Below, in pieces: positions 1 through 6,738 of a DNA stretch of 13,259 nucleotides (the stretch's first letter is position 1; every line of letters starts with the position of its first letter). Where the stretch lies: contig CABQMV010000052.1 of NCBI GenBank assembly GCA_902465325.1, positions 1 through 13,259 of the forward strand, in the 5' to 3' direction. Origin of the DNA: an uncultured Oscillospiraceae bacterium (GTDB taxonomy: Bacteria; Bacillota; Clostridia; UBA1212; SIG427). The translations under genes and the position numbers were made by a program. Under the pieces are notes generated by a model. The model did not search any database and was not told the DNA's origin. It saw only the letters and a program-made list of their open reading frames with translations.

Positions 1-1004
1 TCTGCCACCGGTACCGCTCTGGGTACAATACAGCTGTCGTGCCGGCCCTCCACAGTCAGAGTCTGGTCAACACCATCCCGTAAACTCACAGAGTCCTGCT
101 GAATTCCAATGGAAGGCGTAGGCTTCACGGCTATTCGGAAAATGAGAGGCATACCGTTGGTAATTCCTCCTAGGATTCCTCCCGCGTGATTGGTTTTGGT
201 CCTGACCTGTCCTTTCTCCATATAAAAAGCATCGTTATTCTGAGAGCCCCGCATAGCCGCCGCCTGAAAACCGGCCCCGAACTCTACCCCTTTTACGGCA
301 GGAATCCCAAAAAGCGCCGCAGCAAGGATGGATTCCATCCCCTCCGCCATGGGATCTCCCAGACCTGCAGGCAGTCCCAGAATCCCGCATTCAATGACGC
401 CGCCTACCGAGTCTCTACTCTCCGCGGCGCTGAAAATTTCCTGCTCCATTTCCGGAGTCAGCAGTTCTCCCTCCATAGGCTTCCCAGACAGGCTTACCGG
501 GTCATAGCAAGGCCCCTTTACAGAGCCGATCTGTACAATATGGGCTTTGATGACAACCCCTCTGCGTTCCAATATCTGAAGCGCAATTCCTCCTGCTATA
601 CAGAGCGGGGCTGTAAGACGGCCAGAAAAATGTCCGCCGCCGCTTACATCGTTGTATCCCTTATATTTTACATAGGCAGTATAGTCCGCATGTCCCGGTC
701 GCGGTATGTCAACAATCGCACGGTAATCCTGACTGCGCTGATCTTTATTTTCAATCACTGCACAAAGAGGCGTTCCGCAGGTAACAGAGTTCTTCAGTCC
801 GGAAAGGACCTGGACCTGGTCCGCCTCTCTCCTTTTCGTAGAAGACACATGGTCGCCGGGCCGTCTTCGGTCCATAAAGGCCTGCAGTCTCACAGGATCA
901 ATTACCTCTCCGGCCGGAAGTCCGTCTATTAAAACACCAATACCGTTGGAATGAGATTGACCAAATACAGAAACTTTTATATATTTTCCAAATTCAGACG
1001 ACAT
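1..1004 (-). CDS. aroC: Chorismate synthase, 3' end cut by window edge
   Basis: It converts 5-enolpyruvylshikimate-3-phosphate to chorismate, the last shared step of aromatic amino acid synthesis, using reduced FMN in the cytoplasm. Reading from the ATG at 1004-1002 gives MSSEFGKYIKVSVFGQSHSN, containing the N-terminal FGQSH signature (family FGESHG-like). Further on come RRRPGDHVSS, PRPGHADYTAYVKYKG, then SGGGHFSGRLTAP and GRHDSCIVPR, all diagnostic of the family. The frame stays open to base 1, so about 334 codons are visible and perhaps 20-35 C-terminal residues are missing. The start is fixed by a strong AGGAGGGG ribosome site about 6 nt upstream. It overlaps the aroA stop by 11 bp (994-1004), so translation is probably coupled. 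It is the last visible gene of the aroF-tyrA-aroB-aroA-aroC operon. Confidence 0.97.
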   Translation of the reverse strand, partial: MSSEFGKYIKVSVFGQSHSNGIGVLIDGLPAGEVIDPVRLQAFMDRRRPGDHVSSTKRREADQVQVLSGLKNSVTCGTPLCAVIENKDQRSQDYRAIVDIPRPGHADYTAYVKYKGYNDVSGGGHFSGRLTAPLCIAGGIALQILERRGVVIKAHIVQIGSVKGPCYDPVSLSGKPMEGELLTPEMEQEIFSAAESRDSVGGVIECGILGLPAGLGDPMAEGMESILAAALFGIPAVKGVEFGAGFQAAAMRGSQNNDAFYMEKGQVRTKTNHAGGILGGITNGMPLIFRIAVKPTPSIGIQQDSVSLRDGVDQTLTVEGRHDSCIVPRAVPVA

Positions 1005-2135
1005 GAATCACCCCTCCTAATTTCACAAAGTCCTCAAAAAAGCCGGGATACGATTTTTCCACCGCCTGAGTACCGCGTATATATACAGGCCCTGTACAGA
1101 CCAGAGAGGCCATGGAGGCCGCCATAACGATCCGATGATCCTGGAAGCTGTCCACCGTCCCCCCTGTCAGACTGCCGGTTCCTTCAATGACAAGGCCTGT
1201 TTCCTGCTCAACAGCAGTTCCCCCCAGGTTATTGACCATTTGGCAAACGGTGTGCAGCCGGTCACTTTCCTTTATCCGCAGCCGGCCCGCATTCTGAATA
1301 ACAGTTCTGCCCCTCCGCGCTGTGCCCATAACGGCAAGAATAGGAACCAGATCCGGTGTATCCGCCACATCGACAGTAAATTCTCCGGGATAAGCCGCCT
1401 CCTCTATCAGCTTTACAATTGCTTTATCTCCCTGGGCTGACCGGACATCCAAGCCCGTAACAGGGATGCCGGCCGCCAGCCAGAAGGCTGCATTAGACCA
1501 ATCCCCCTCCGGCTCCAGCTGACGGGGTAAAATATAGTGCTGCCCTCCGGGCACCGTAAAGCCGCCGCCCGTTTCAATCACTTCAATACCAAAGGAGCGG
1601 AGCACCTGGCAGGTCATGTCCACATATCCCTTAGACTCCAGAGGAGCAGTCAGCTTTATCGTACTCTTTCCCTCTAACAGAGGCAACGCAAAAAGCAGGC
1701 CGGAAATATACTGAGAACTTACGTTACCGGGAATTTCATAGCTTCCGGACGTTAATCTGCCGGAAACCCACATAGGCAGGTGATGACTGTCAAAAGAAAC
1801 CCCATGGGCCTCCATAGCCGTGCACAGGTCTTCAAAGGGCCGTCCGGGCAGACCTCCGCTTCCTGTAAGGCAGCAGCGGTCTGTAAGAACGGCGGCTACC
1901 GGCAGCAGAAACCGGGCGGTGCTGCCGCTTTCGCCGCAGTCTAACACAGGAACCTTTTCGGTCTTCAGAGTCTGGATACAGCGGGCAGTCGCTTCCATAT
2001 CCTCAGACATTTTTGCCAGTTCCAGAGCATCGCCTCCAGCCAGAAAATTAGCAATCATCAGTCTGTGTACATGGGACTTAGACGGGATCGCACTGACAGT
2101 TCCATGCAGTTTATGGGGATCAATACGTAATTCAT
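994..2135 (-). CDS. aroA: EPSP synthase (3-phosphoshikimate 1-carboxyvinyltransferase) with out-of-frame start
   Basis: It joins PEP to shikimate-3-phosphate. Family motifs are DCGESGSTARFLLP, SSQYISGLLFALPL, EGDWSNAAFW, DTPDLVPILAVMG (catalytic Asp), RIKESDRL and DHRIVMA. Homology does not begin at the first in-frame ATG (2058-2056). The same frame extends upstream to 2136 and encodes KLHGTVSAIPSKSHVHRL, holding the substrate-binding Lys, Ser and Arg (PSKS...R). That extension has no ATG, GTG or TTG. The ATG at 2135-2133, which overlaps the aroB stop as ATGA and has a GGAGG site 10 nt upstream, lies one base out of frame. A single extra G (ATGGAATTACG) would restore a normal N-terminus. The segment between ARCIQTL and VLDCGESGS is also about 20-28 residues shorter than in relatives as I remember them. 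It may be a frameshifted gene, an assembly error, or a gene using a rare ATT (2124) or CTG (2109) start. Family assignment is certain; functionality is not. Confidence 0.9.
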
Positions 2136-3160
2136 GTCAGCAATGCCTCCAATTCTCCTATTTCAACATTCATCAGCCGGCAGTCTCCTAGCCTTTTGGG
2201 CAGAACCAATGTCAGAGTATTGCCTCTGCGCTTTTTGTCAACAGCAGCCGCCTCTACCAGCCGGGCAACAGGGAGCTGCGTGGATACAGGCAGGCAGTGC
2301 TTTCTCAGCAGCGCCGCCAGTCTTTCACTGCAGGCTTCCTCTGCAAAACCAATTCTCTCTGCCAGCCTGGCTGCCAGTACCATCCCAACTGCAACTGCAC
2401 AGCCATGGGAAACGGAAAAGTCAGAACACTTTTCAATTCCGTGTCCTAACGTATGGCCAAAATTCAGGAGCTGCCGTTTTCCCACATCCCGCTCATCCTC
2501 CTGCACCACATCTCTCTTTATTCGTACACAGGCGGCAACTAAATCCGGGTCCTCCTCATGGGAAAAGCCTCTTTCAAATTTTTCAAACAGCGACCGGTCC
2601 AAAATAGCCCCGTATTTAATGGCTTCCGCCATTCCGTCTGCCCATAGCTCCGGGCTTAAGGTGCGAAAGGTACTGCAGTCACAGTATACAGCCGAGGGCT
2701 GCCAAAAAGCCCCGGCTAAGTTCTTTCCCGCGGCCAGGTCAATGGCCGTCTTCCCTCCTACAGAAGAATCCACTGCCGCCAAAAGGGTTGTAGGCAGCTG
2801 AATAAACTCAATTCCCCGCAGATAGACAGCCGCTGCAAAGCCCGCCATATCTCCTGTTACACCGCCTCCTAATGCGGCTACCAAATCCGTTCGGGTCAGC
2901 CGGCTCTCAGCCAGGAACTCCAGTATTTTTCCCAGCTCCTGAAGGTTCTTGGAGGCCTCTCCATGGGGAAATGTATAGCAAAAAACCTGATACCCTGCCG
3001 ACTCCAGCTGCGCTGCTGTCCGGGCTCCATAGAGGCCCATGACCGTATCGTCGGAAATCAGCGCCAGCTTCCTGCCCGGTGCAGCAACCCGGGGAATGGC
3101 AAGCTCCCGCCCTATTATAATATCGTATTCTCTAGATGCTTTAACATGTACCGTCTGCAT
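2132..3160 (-). CDS. aroB: 3-dehydroquinate synthase
   Basis: It converts DAHP to 3-dehydroquinate with NAD+ and a divalent metal (zinc), the second shikimate step. The protein has 342 residues, normal for the family. Visible motifs are the NAD-binding GGGVTGDMAGF (98-108), DSSVGGKT (131-138) and GKNLAGAF (145-152). The metal ligands are Glu179 in MAEAIKYG, His236 in LNFGHTLGH and His252 in SHGCAV. The ATG at 3160-3158 is preferred to a longer in-frame ORF reaching 3328, because MQTVHVKASREYDIIIG matches the family start. An AGGAG site sits 7 nt upstream, and the extra residues would lie wholly inside tyrA. It overlaps the tyrA end by 20 bp, and its stop codon overlaps the (out-of-frame) aroA ATG as ATGA. 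Confidence 0.97.
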   Translation of the reverse strand: MQTVHVKASREYDIIIGRELAIPRVAAPGRKLALISDDTVMGLYGARTAAQLESAGYQVFCYTFPHGEASKNLQELGKILEFLAESRLTRTDLVAALGGGVTGDMAGFAAAVYLRGIEFIQLPTTLLAAVDSSVGGKTAIDLAAGKNLAGAFWQPSAVYCDCSTFRTLSPELWADGMAEAIKYGAILDRSLFEKFERGFSHEEDPDLVAACVRIKRDVVQEDERDVGKRQLLNFGHTLGHGIEKCSDFSVSHGCAVAVGMVLAARLAERIGFAEEACSERLAALLRKHCLPVSTQLPVARLVEAAAVDKKRRGNTLTLVLPKRLGDCRLMNVEIGELEALLT

Positions 3161-3971
3161 TGGTCTGCTCCTTTCTCTCCCGGCCTTCCTGCAGCAGCGC
3201 TTTGAGACAGCTGGCGTCCGCTGTATCCAGAGCCTCCTTGTACTTCTGAAGCTCCTGTATGATATGACCGACTTCCTGGGACAGATTGTCCCGGTTATCC
3301 AGAAAAAGCTCCGTCCACATGGTCTCATTTAAATAGGCCACACGGGTCAGGTCCCGGAAACTCCCTGCAGAGAATCCTCTGTGGGCCAGCGCAGACGGGC
3401 TCTTAACATAGGCACCGGAAACAATATGGGCCAGCTGAGAGGTGAAGGCAATCATCCGGTCGTGTTCCTGAGGCGTTGTACATTTTATCATAGCAAAGCC
3501 CATCTTTCTGGCCAGGACCGCAATGGCATCCGGAGGCTGTTTTTCAGTAATAATCAAAGAAGCCCCTACAAACAGGTCTGCCAGTGACGCCCGGTATCCT
3601 GAAACCTCCCGCCCTGCCATAGGGTGGCCCCCTACAAAGGAAAACCCATATTGAGCGGCCAAAGGAGCGGCTGCCTCACAGACTGGACGCTTAATGCCGC
3701 AGCTATCCATGACAAGCGTGCCGGGCCTAATATAAGAGGCCTTTTCTCTGAGCCAGTCTATTGTATGCTGAGGATACAGAGAAAGCAGAATCAGCTGACA
3801 GCTGCCAATCAGACTGTCGGAAAGTACGCCGTCAATGGCCCCTTCCTCCAGCGCCATGCGCTCTGTATCCGGAGAGAGGTCTGTGCCCAGCACATTGCGC
3901 TCCGTATATTTTTTTATGGCCTTGGCAAAGGAACCTCCAATGAGGCCCAGGCCCACAATTCCAATGGTCAT
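3141..3971 (-). CDS. tyrA: Prephenate dehydrogenase
   Basis: It oxidatively decarboxylates prephenate to 4-hydroxyphenylpyruvate, the tyrosine branch. Numbering from the ATG at 3971, the protein has 276 residues. The Rossmann nucleotide motif is GLGLIGG near residues 7-13, with an acidic residue (Asp31) after the second strand, which favours NAD+ over NADP+. Catalytic and substrate-binding features of the family are GGHPMAGRE (His116) and SQLAHIVSGA (His182), followed by GFSAGSFRDLTRVA. There is no C-terminal ACT domain, so allosteric tyrosine control through ACT is not expected, and the leader attenuator would be the main visible control. The ATG is preferred to a GTG at 3977 because GGGAG lies 7 nt upstream and the ATG overlaps the aroF stop as ATGA. 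The C-terminus overlaps aroB by 20 bp. Confidence 0.95.
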   Translation of the reverse strand: MTIGIVGLGLIGGSFAKAIKKYTERNVLGTDLSPDTERMALEEGAIDGVLSDSLIGSCQLILLSLYPQHTIDWLREKASYIRPGTLVMDSCGIKRPVCEAAAPLAAQYGFSFVGGHPMAGREVSGYRASLADLFVGASLIITEKQPPDAIAVLARKMGFAMIKCTTPQEHDRMIAFTSQLAHIVSGAYVKSPSALAHRGFSAGSFRDLTRVAYLNETMWTELFLDNRDNLSQEVGHIIQELQKYKEALDTADASCLKALLQEGRERKEQTNADGTC

Positions 3972-4993
3972 TGGCACACTCCCTGACTATAGGTACAGGC
4001 ATAAGGCCGCAGGGCCGCAATCGCCTTTGCCAGATCGTCAAAGGCCTCGGGCGTCAAGGACTGGGCTCCGTCGCAGGCTGCATGAGGCGGATCATTATGT
4101 ACCTCGATGATCAAGCCGTCGGCTCCCGCCGCCACTGCCGCCAGCGCCATGGGCTTTACCAGTCTGGCAATACCGGTGGCATGGCTGGGGTCTACAATAA
4201 CAGGTAAATGTGTCATAGACTTCAGCATGGGAACGGCCGACAGATCCATGGTGTTTCTAGTAGAAGGCTCAAAGGTCCGAATTCCCCTTTCACAGAGGAT
4301 AACATTGGAATTGCCCCCTGCCATAATATATTCTGCACTCATGAGCAGCTCCTGGAGGGTGCTGGCCAGCCCCCTCTTCAGGAGGATCGGCTTATTCACC
4401 TTCCCCAACTCCTTCAAAAGCTCAAAATTCTGCATATTCCTGGCGCCTACCTGTATAATATCCATGTCCTCAAATAAAGGCAGCTGCGATAAATCCATGA
4501 TCTCTGTCACAATAGGCAGTCCTGATTCCTTTTTTGCTTCTTTTAAAAGGTCAATCCCTTTTTCCCGAAGACCCTGAAAGGCATAGGGAGAAGTTCTGGG
4601 CTTGAAGGCACCGCCCCTCATAATCTGTGCCCCAGAGGCCTTTACACTCATGGCCACAGAACACAGCTGCTCTCTGGATTCCACAGAACAGGGCCCTGCG
4701 ATCATAGCAAAGTTGCCGCCTCCGATTTTGACTCCCTGAACATCTACTACGGTATCCAGAGGGTGAAATTTCCGGTTGGCGTTTTTGTAAGGCTCCTGTA
4801 TCCGCTTTACATCCTCTACAATATCCAGCGCCTTCAGCAAATCAATATCCACTGCTGTAGTATCGCCTACCAGCCCCATAATCGTCTGATGGGTACCGGC
4901 GCTCATATGGATTTCCAAATGATTGCCCTTCAGCCATTGAATTAAATTATCCAGCTGTTGTTTATCGGGATTTTCTCTTAATAAGATTACCAT
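3968..4993 (-). CDS. aroF: 3-deoxy-7-phosphoheptulonate (DAHP) synthase, type I-beta with N-terminal regulatory domain
   Basis: It condenses PEP with erythrose-4-phosphate, the committed step of aromatic synthesis. The 341 residues comprise a ferredoxin-like N-terminal domain (about 1-70) and a TIM-barrel catalytic domain. In other type I-beta enzymes, such as that of Thermotoga, the N-terminal domain mediates feedback inhibition by Tyr or Phe. Metal and substrate motifs are IAGPCSVES (98-106, metal Cys102), RGGAFKPRTSPYAFQG (126-141), ILLKRG (203-208), ERGIRTFEP (235-243), DPSHATG (268-274, metal His271) and EVH (297-299, Glu297). The start is fixed by AGGAGGAG 6 nt upstream. It is the first structural gene of the operon, directly behind an aromatic-rich leader ORF and terminator. 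Control therefore probably acts twice, on transcription and on the enzyme. Confidence 0.96.
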   Translation of the reverse strand: MVILLRENPDKQQLDNLIQWLKGNHLEIHMSAGTHQTIMGLVGDTTAVDIDLLKALDIVEDVKRIQEPYKNANRKFHPLDTVVDVQGVKIGGGNFAMIAGPCSVESREQLCSVAMSVKASGAQIMRGGAFKPRTSPYAFQGLREKGIDLLKEAKKESGLPIVTEIMDLSQLPLFEDMDIIQVGARNMQNFELLKELGKVNKPILLKRGLASTLQELLMSAEYIMAGGNSNVILCERGIRTFEPSTRNTMDLSAVPMLKSMTHLPVIVDPSHATGIARLVKPMALAAVAAGADGLIIEVHNDPPHAACDGAQSLTPEAFDDLAKAIAALRPYACTYSQGVCQ

Positions 4994-5012
4994 TTTCTGC
5001 TCCTCCTGTTTT

Positions 5013-5049
5013 GGTAAAATAAAAGGCCCCGGTGAATTCCACCGCGGCC
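5013..5049 (-). terminator. Intrinsic terminator of the aroF leader (attenuator)
   Basis: In the RNA sense GGCCGCGGTG (5049-5040) pairs with CACCGGGGCC (5034-5025) across a 5-nt loop. That is 10 positions with a single mismatch, at 5029/5045. A T-rich run, TTTTATTTTACC, follows at 5024-5013. It ends about 12 bp before the aroF ribosome site, well after the leader ORF, exactly where a transcription attenuator would sit. The antiterminator fold is not clear to me. TTCGGC near 5089-5084 offers only weak pairing to the terminator's 5' arm. Confidence 0.85.
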
Positions 5050-5097
5050 CGATTCTTACTTCCTACCCTGCACTCTTTTCTCTGCCGAAAGCGAAAC

Positions 5098-5178
5098 TCA
5101 AATAAACCCTACCTCTGTGTAAAAGCTAAAGTAAAAGTAATAGTATGCGTTTTCAAAGAAAAGATTTGTTTTTTTCAT
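5098..5178 (-). CDS. Aromatic-rich leader peptide of the aro operon attenuator
   Basis: This small ORF runs from the ATG at 5178 to the TGA at 5100-5098 and encodes 26 residues. Eleven are aromatic: Phe at 7, 8, 15, 17, 19 and 25; Tyr at 12, 13, 14, 16 and 20. The core reads AYYYFYFSFYT. There is no Trp. Such enrichment is the hallmark of leader peptides in ribosome-mediated attenuation (as in E. coli pheA and pheST), where scarcity of charged tRNA stalls the ribosome and prevents terminator formation. The next element downstream is an intrinsic terminator and the next gene is DAHP synthase, so codon content matches pathway products. No Shine-Dalgarno is visible, and the ATG lies about 3 nt after the predicted transcription start, so leaderless initiation is likely. 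The peptide itself probably has no function. Confidence 0.85.
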   Translation of the reverse strand: MKKTNLFFENAYYYFYFSFYTEVGFI

Positions 5179-5187
5179 AACACACGT

Positions 5188-5216
5188 ATCATAGCACAGA
5201 AAAGGCAGACTGTCAA
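5188..5216 (-). promoter_or_regulatory. Promoter of the aro operon
   Basis: TTGACA (5216-5211) is separated by exactly 17 bp from TATGAT (5193-5188), an almost perfect vegetative sigma factor promoter. Initiation about 7 nt downstream would fall near 5181, giving an untranslated stretch of about 3 nt before the leader ATG. The -35 box is only 16 bp past the MATE stop codon, and I see no terminator between them. Some MATE transcripts may therefore read through into the attenuator. Confidence 0.88.
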
Positions 5217-5232
5217 TTACCATTTCAGCCTT

Positions 5233-6645
5233 TCAGCCCTCTGCCGATTCTGCAGGCTCTCCCGGCATATCGGTTTCTGCCGTCAGGGGCTCCTCCTCTG
5301 TCCTGTGAAAAAATTTACGGACCGAGGCAAAATACAGTACAGCCGCTAAAATAGTGGCACCATAATCCGTTACCGGCTGCGCGGCTACCAGCATTCTTGC
5401 CTCATGAAAAATCCCGTTAAACAGAAACAGCACAGGGAGATAAATCAGGCCCTGCCGGCTTACAGACAAAATCAGTGAGGGAAGCGCCCTTCCCATAGCC
5501 TGCAGCGTATTAATCAGTACAAAGAGTACGCCCAGCACCGGTCCGGAAATAATCAGGACCCTGGCAAACTCCATGCCATAAGAAAATGCGTCCAGATCCT
5601 CCAAAAAGGCTTTTACCATAGGCCCGGCTCCAAGATAGCAGATTACAGACATAACGGCACTCATCCCTACTGCCAGTAAAATAGAAAACTTCAGAACTCC
5701 AGTAAACCGCTTTTTATCTCCAGCGCCGTAACAGTAGCCCAGCACAGGCTGAATTCCAGTACCCAATCCAATCAGCAGCATAACCGCAATCATATTGACC
5801 TTCATTGCGACACCTAAACCGGCCACCGCCATATCCCCGTGAGGCTTCATGAGATTGTTGACCATAATGTTGGAAACACTCATCAGCATACTGTTCAAAG
5901 AAGCAGGAATTCCAATAGCCAATACCCCTTTTGCAATATTCTGACCTATCCGGTAATCTCCGGGACGGATAGAGAGCATAGACTTTTTGGACGCCAGATA
6001 AACCATATAAAAGATTGCAGCTACAATATTGCCCAGTACAGTGGCAATGGCCGCCCCCGCTACATCCCAACCAAAGCCCAGGATCATCACCGGATCCAGT
6101 ATAATATTGATCAGATTTCCTATAATCATCCCGGTCATAGCAATGTTGGCCTTACCCTCTGCACGGATAATATTGCTGAATGCATTGCCCACAATAACAA
6201 AAGGAATTCCCACTGCAATAATACTCAGATACTGCTGCGTGTATTTCATTGTTTCCGCACTGGCCCCTACCATTTCACAGATCGGGTCCAGAAAAATCCA
6301 GATAGCCACCATGCCCATTGTACCAATTGCAGCCCCACTCCAAAAACAAAATGCGGATACATGCTTTGCCCTCTCTTGGTTTCCCTCTCCCAGCAGCCGG
6401 GAAATCAGGGACGTTCCTCCGATGCCGAACAGCATTCCTATGGCCATAAAAATTAAAAAAGCAGGCGTGGCAATGGATACAGCTGCTACCATATAGGGAT
6501 TGTTGGTCTGTCCAATAAAAAAGGTGTCCGCCAAGTTGTATACCAATACCATAATCATACTAATGATGGAAGGAATTACATTCAACAGCACGGCTTTGGG
6601 AATTGGAGCATTTTTAAATATTTCTGTTGTTTTTTCTGTACTCAT
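5233..6645 (-). CDS. MATE family efflux transporter
   Basis: It is an inner-membrane antiporter of the multidrug and toxic compound extrusion superfamily, expected to export organic cations or other small molecules against Na+ or H+. The 470 residues show about 12 hydrophobic helices in two homologous halves. The first half opens with NVIPSIISMIMVLVYNLADT and has FGIGGTSLISRLLGEG and RAEGKANIAMTG. The second half contains GIPASLNSMLMSVSNIMVN and GTGIQPVLGYCYGAGDKKR. These are typical of the MepA/VmrA-like bacterial branch; I cannot assign a substrate. The C-terminus carries a hydrophilic acidic tail after FFHRTEEE. The ribosome site is weak (AGATGG before the ATG). It has its own promoter, so it need not be co-transcribed with the genes on either side. 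Confidence 0.93.
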   Translation of the reverse strand: MSTEKTTEIFKNAPIPKAVLLNVIPSIISMIMVLVYNLADTFFIGQTNNPYMVAAVSIATPAFLIFMAIGMLFGIGGTSLISRLLGEGNQERAKHVSAFCFWSGAAIGTMGMVAIWIFLDPICEMVGASAETMKYTQQYLSIIAVGIPFVIVGNAFSNIIRAEGKANIAMTGMIIGNLINIILDPVMILGFGWDVAGAAIATVLGNIVAAIFYMVYLASKKSMLSIRPGDYRIGQNIAKGVLAIGIPASLNSMLMSVSNIMVNNLMKPHGDMAVAGLGVAMKVNMIAVMLLIGLGTGIQPVLGYCYGAGDKKRFTGVLKFSILLAVGMSAVMSVICYLGAGPMVKAFLEDLDAFSYGMEFARVLIISGPVLGVLFVLINTLQAMGRALPSLILSVSRQGLIYLPVLFLFNGIFHEARMLVAAQPVTDYGATILAAVLYFASVRKFFHRTEEEPLTAETDMPGEPAESAEG

Positions 6646-6689
6646 ATAAAATCCATCTGCTTTCTATCTCATAAAAATGTAACTTTTTG

Positions 6690-6718
6690 ATTATATCAAA
6701 ATTGCTGTCAAAATTCAA
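6690..6718 (-). promoter_or_regulatory. Promoter of the MATE gene
   Basis: TTGAAT (6718-6713) and TATAAT (6695-6690) are separated by 17 bp, in the 93-bp gap between the nucleotidyltransferase stop and the MATE start. A nearby TTGACA (6711-6706) is only 10 bp from the same -10 box, so it is not the functional -35. No terminator for the upstream gene is obvious in this gap. Confidence 0.7.
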
Positions 6719-6738
6719 CCCGCGAATTTCTTTCTCTG

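Noticed and set aside
186..932. Plus-strand ORFs such as 186-932, 4107-4577, 5839-6456 and 8635-9423
   Set aside because: They lie antisense inside well-supported minus-strand genes, have no recognisable domains or ribosome sites, and read as composition shadows.
3161..3328. Longer aroB start at 3328
   Set aside because: The extra 56 residues overlap tyrA, have no family similarity, and the ATG at 3160 has an AGGAG site at ideal spacing.
5025..5062. T-box-like string (CCGCGGTGGAATTCACC) in the aroF leader
   Set aside because: The leader is only about 170 nt, lacks the AGAGAG/GGTG Stem I elements and a specifier loop. The TGG-like string is simply part of the terminator stem; the leader ORF explains the region better.
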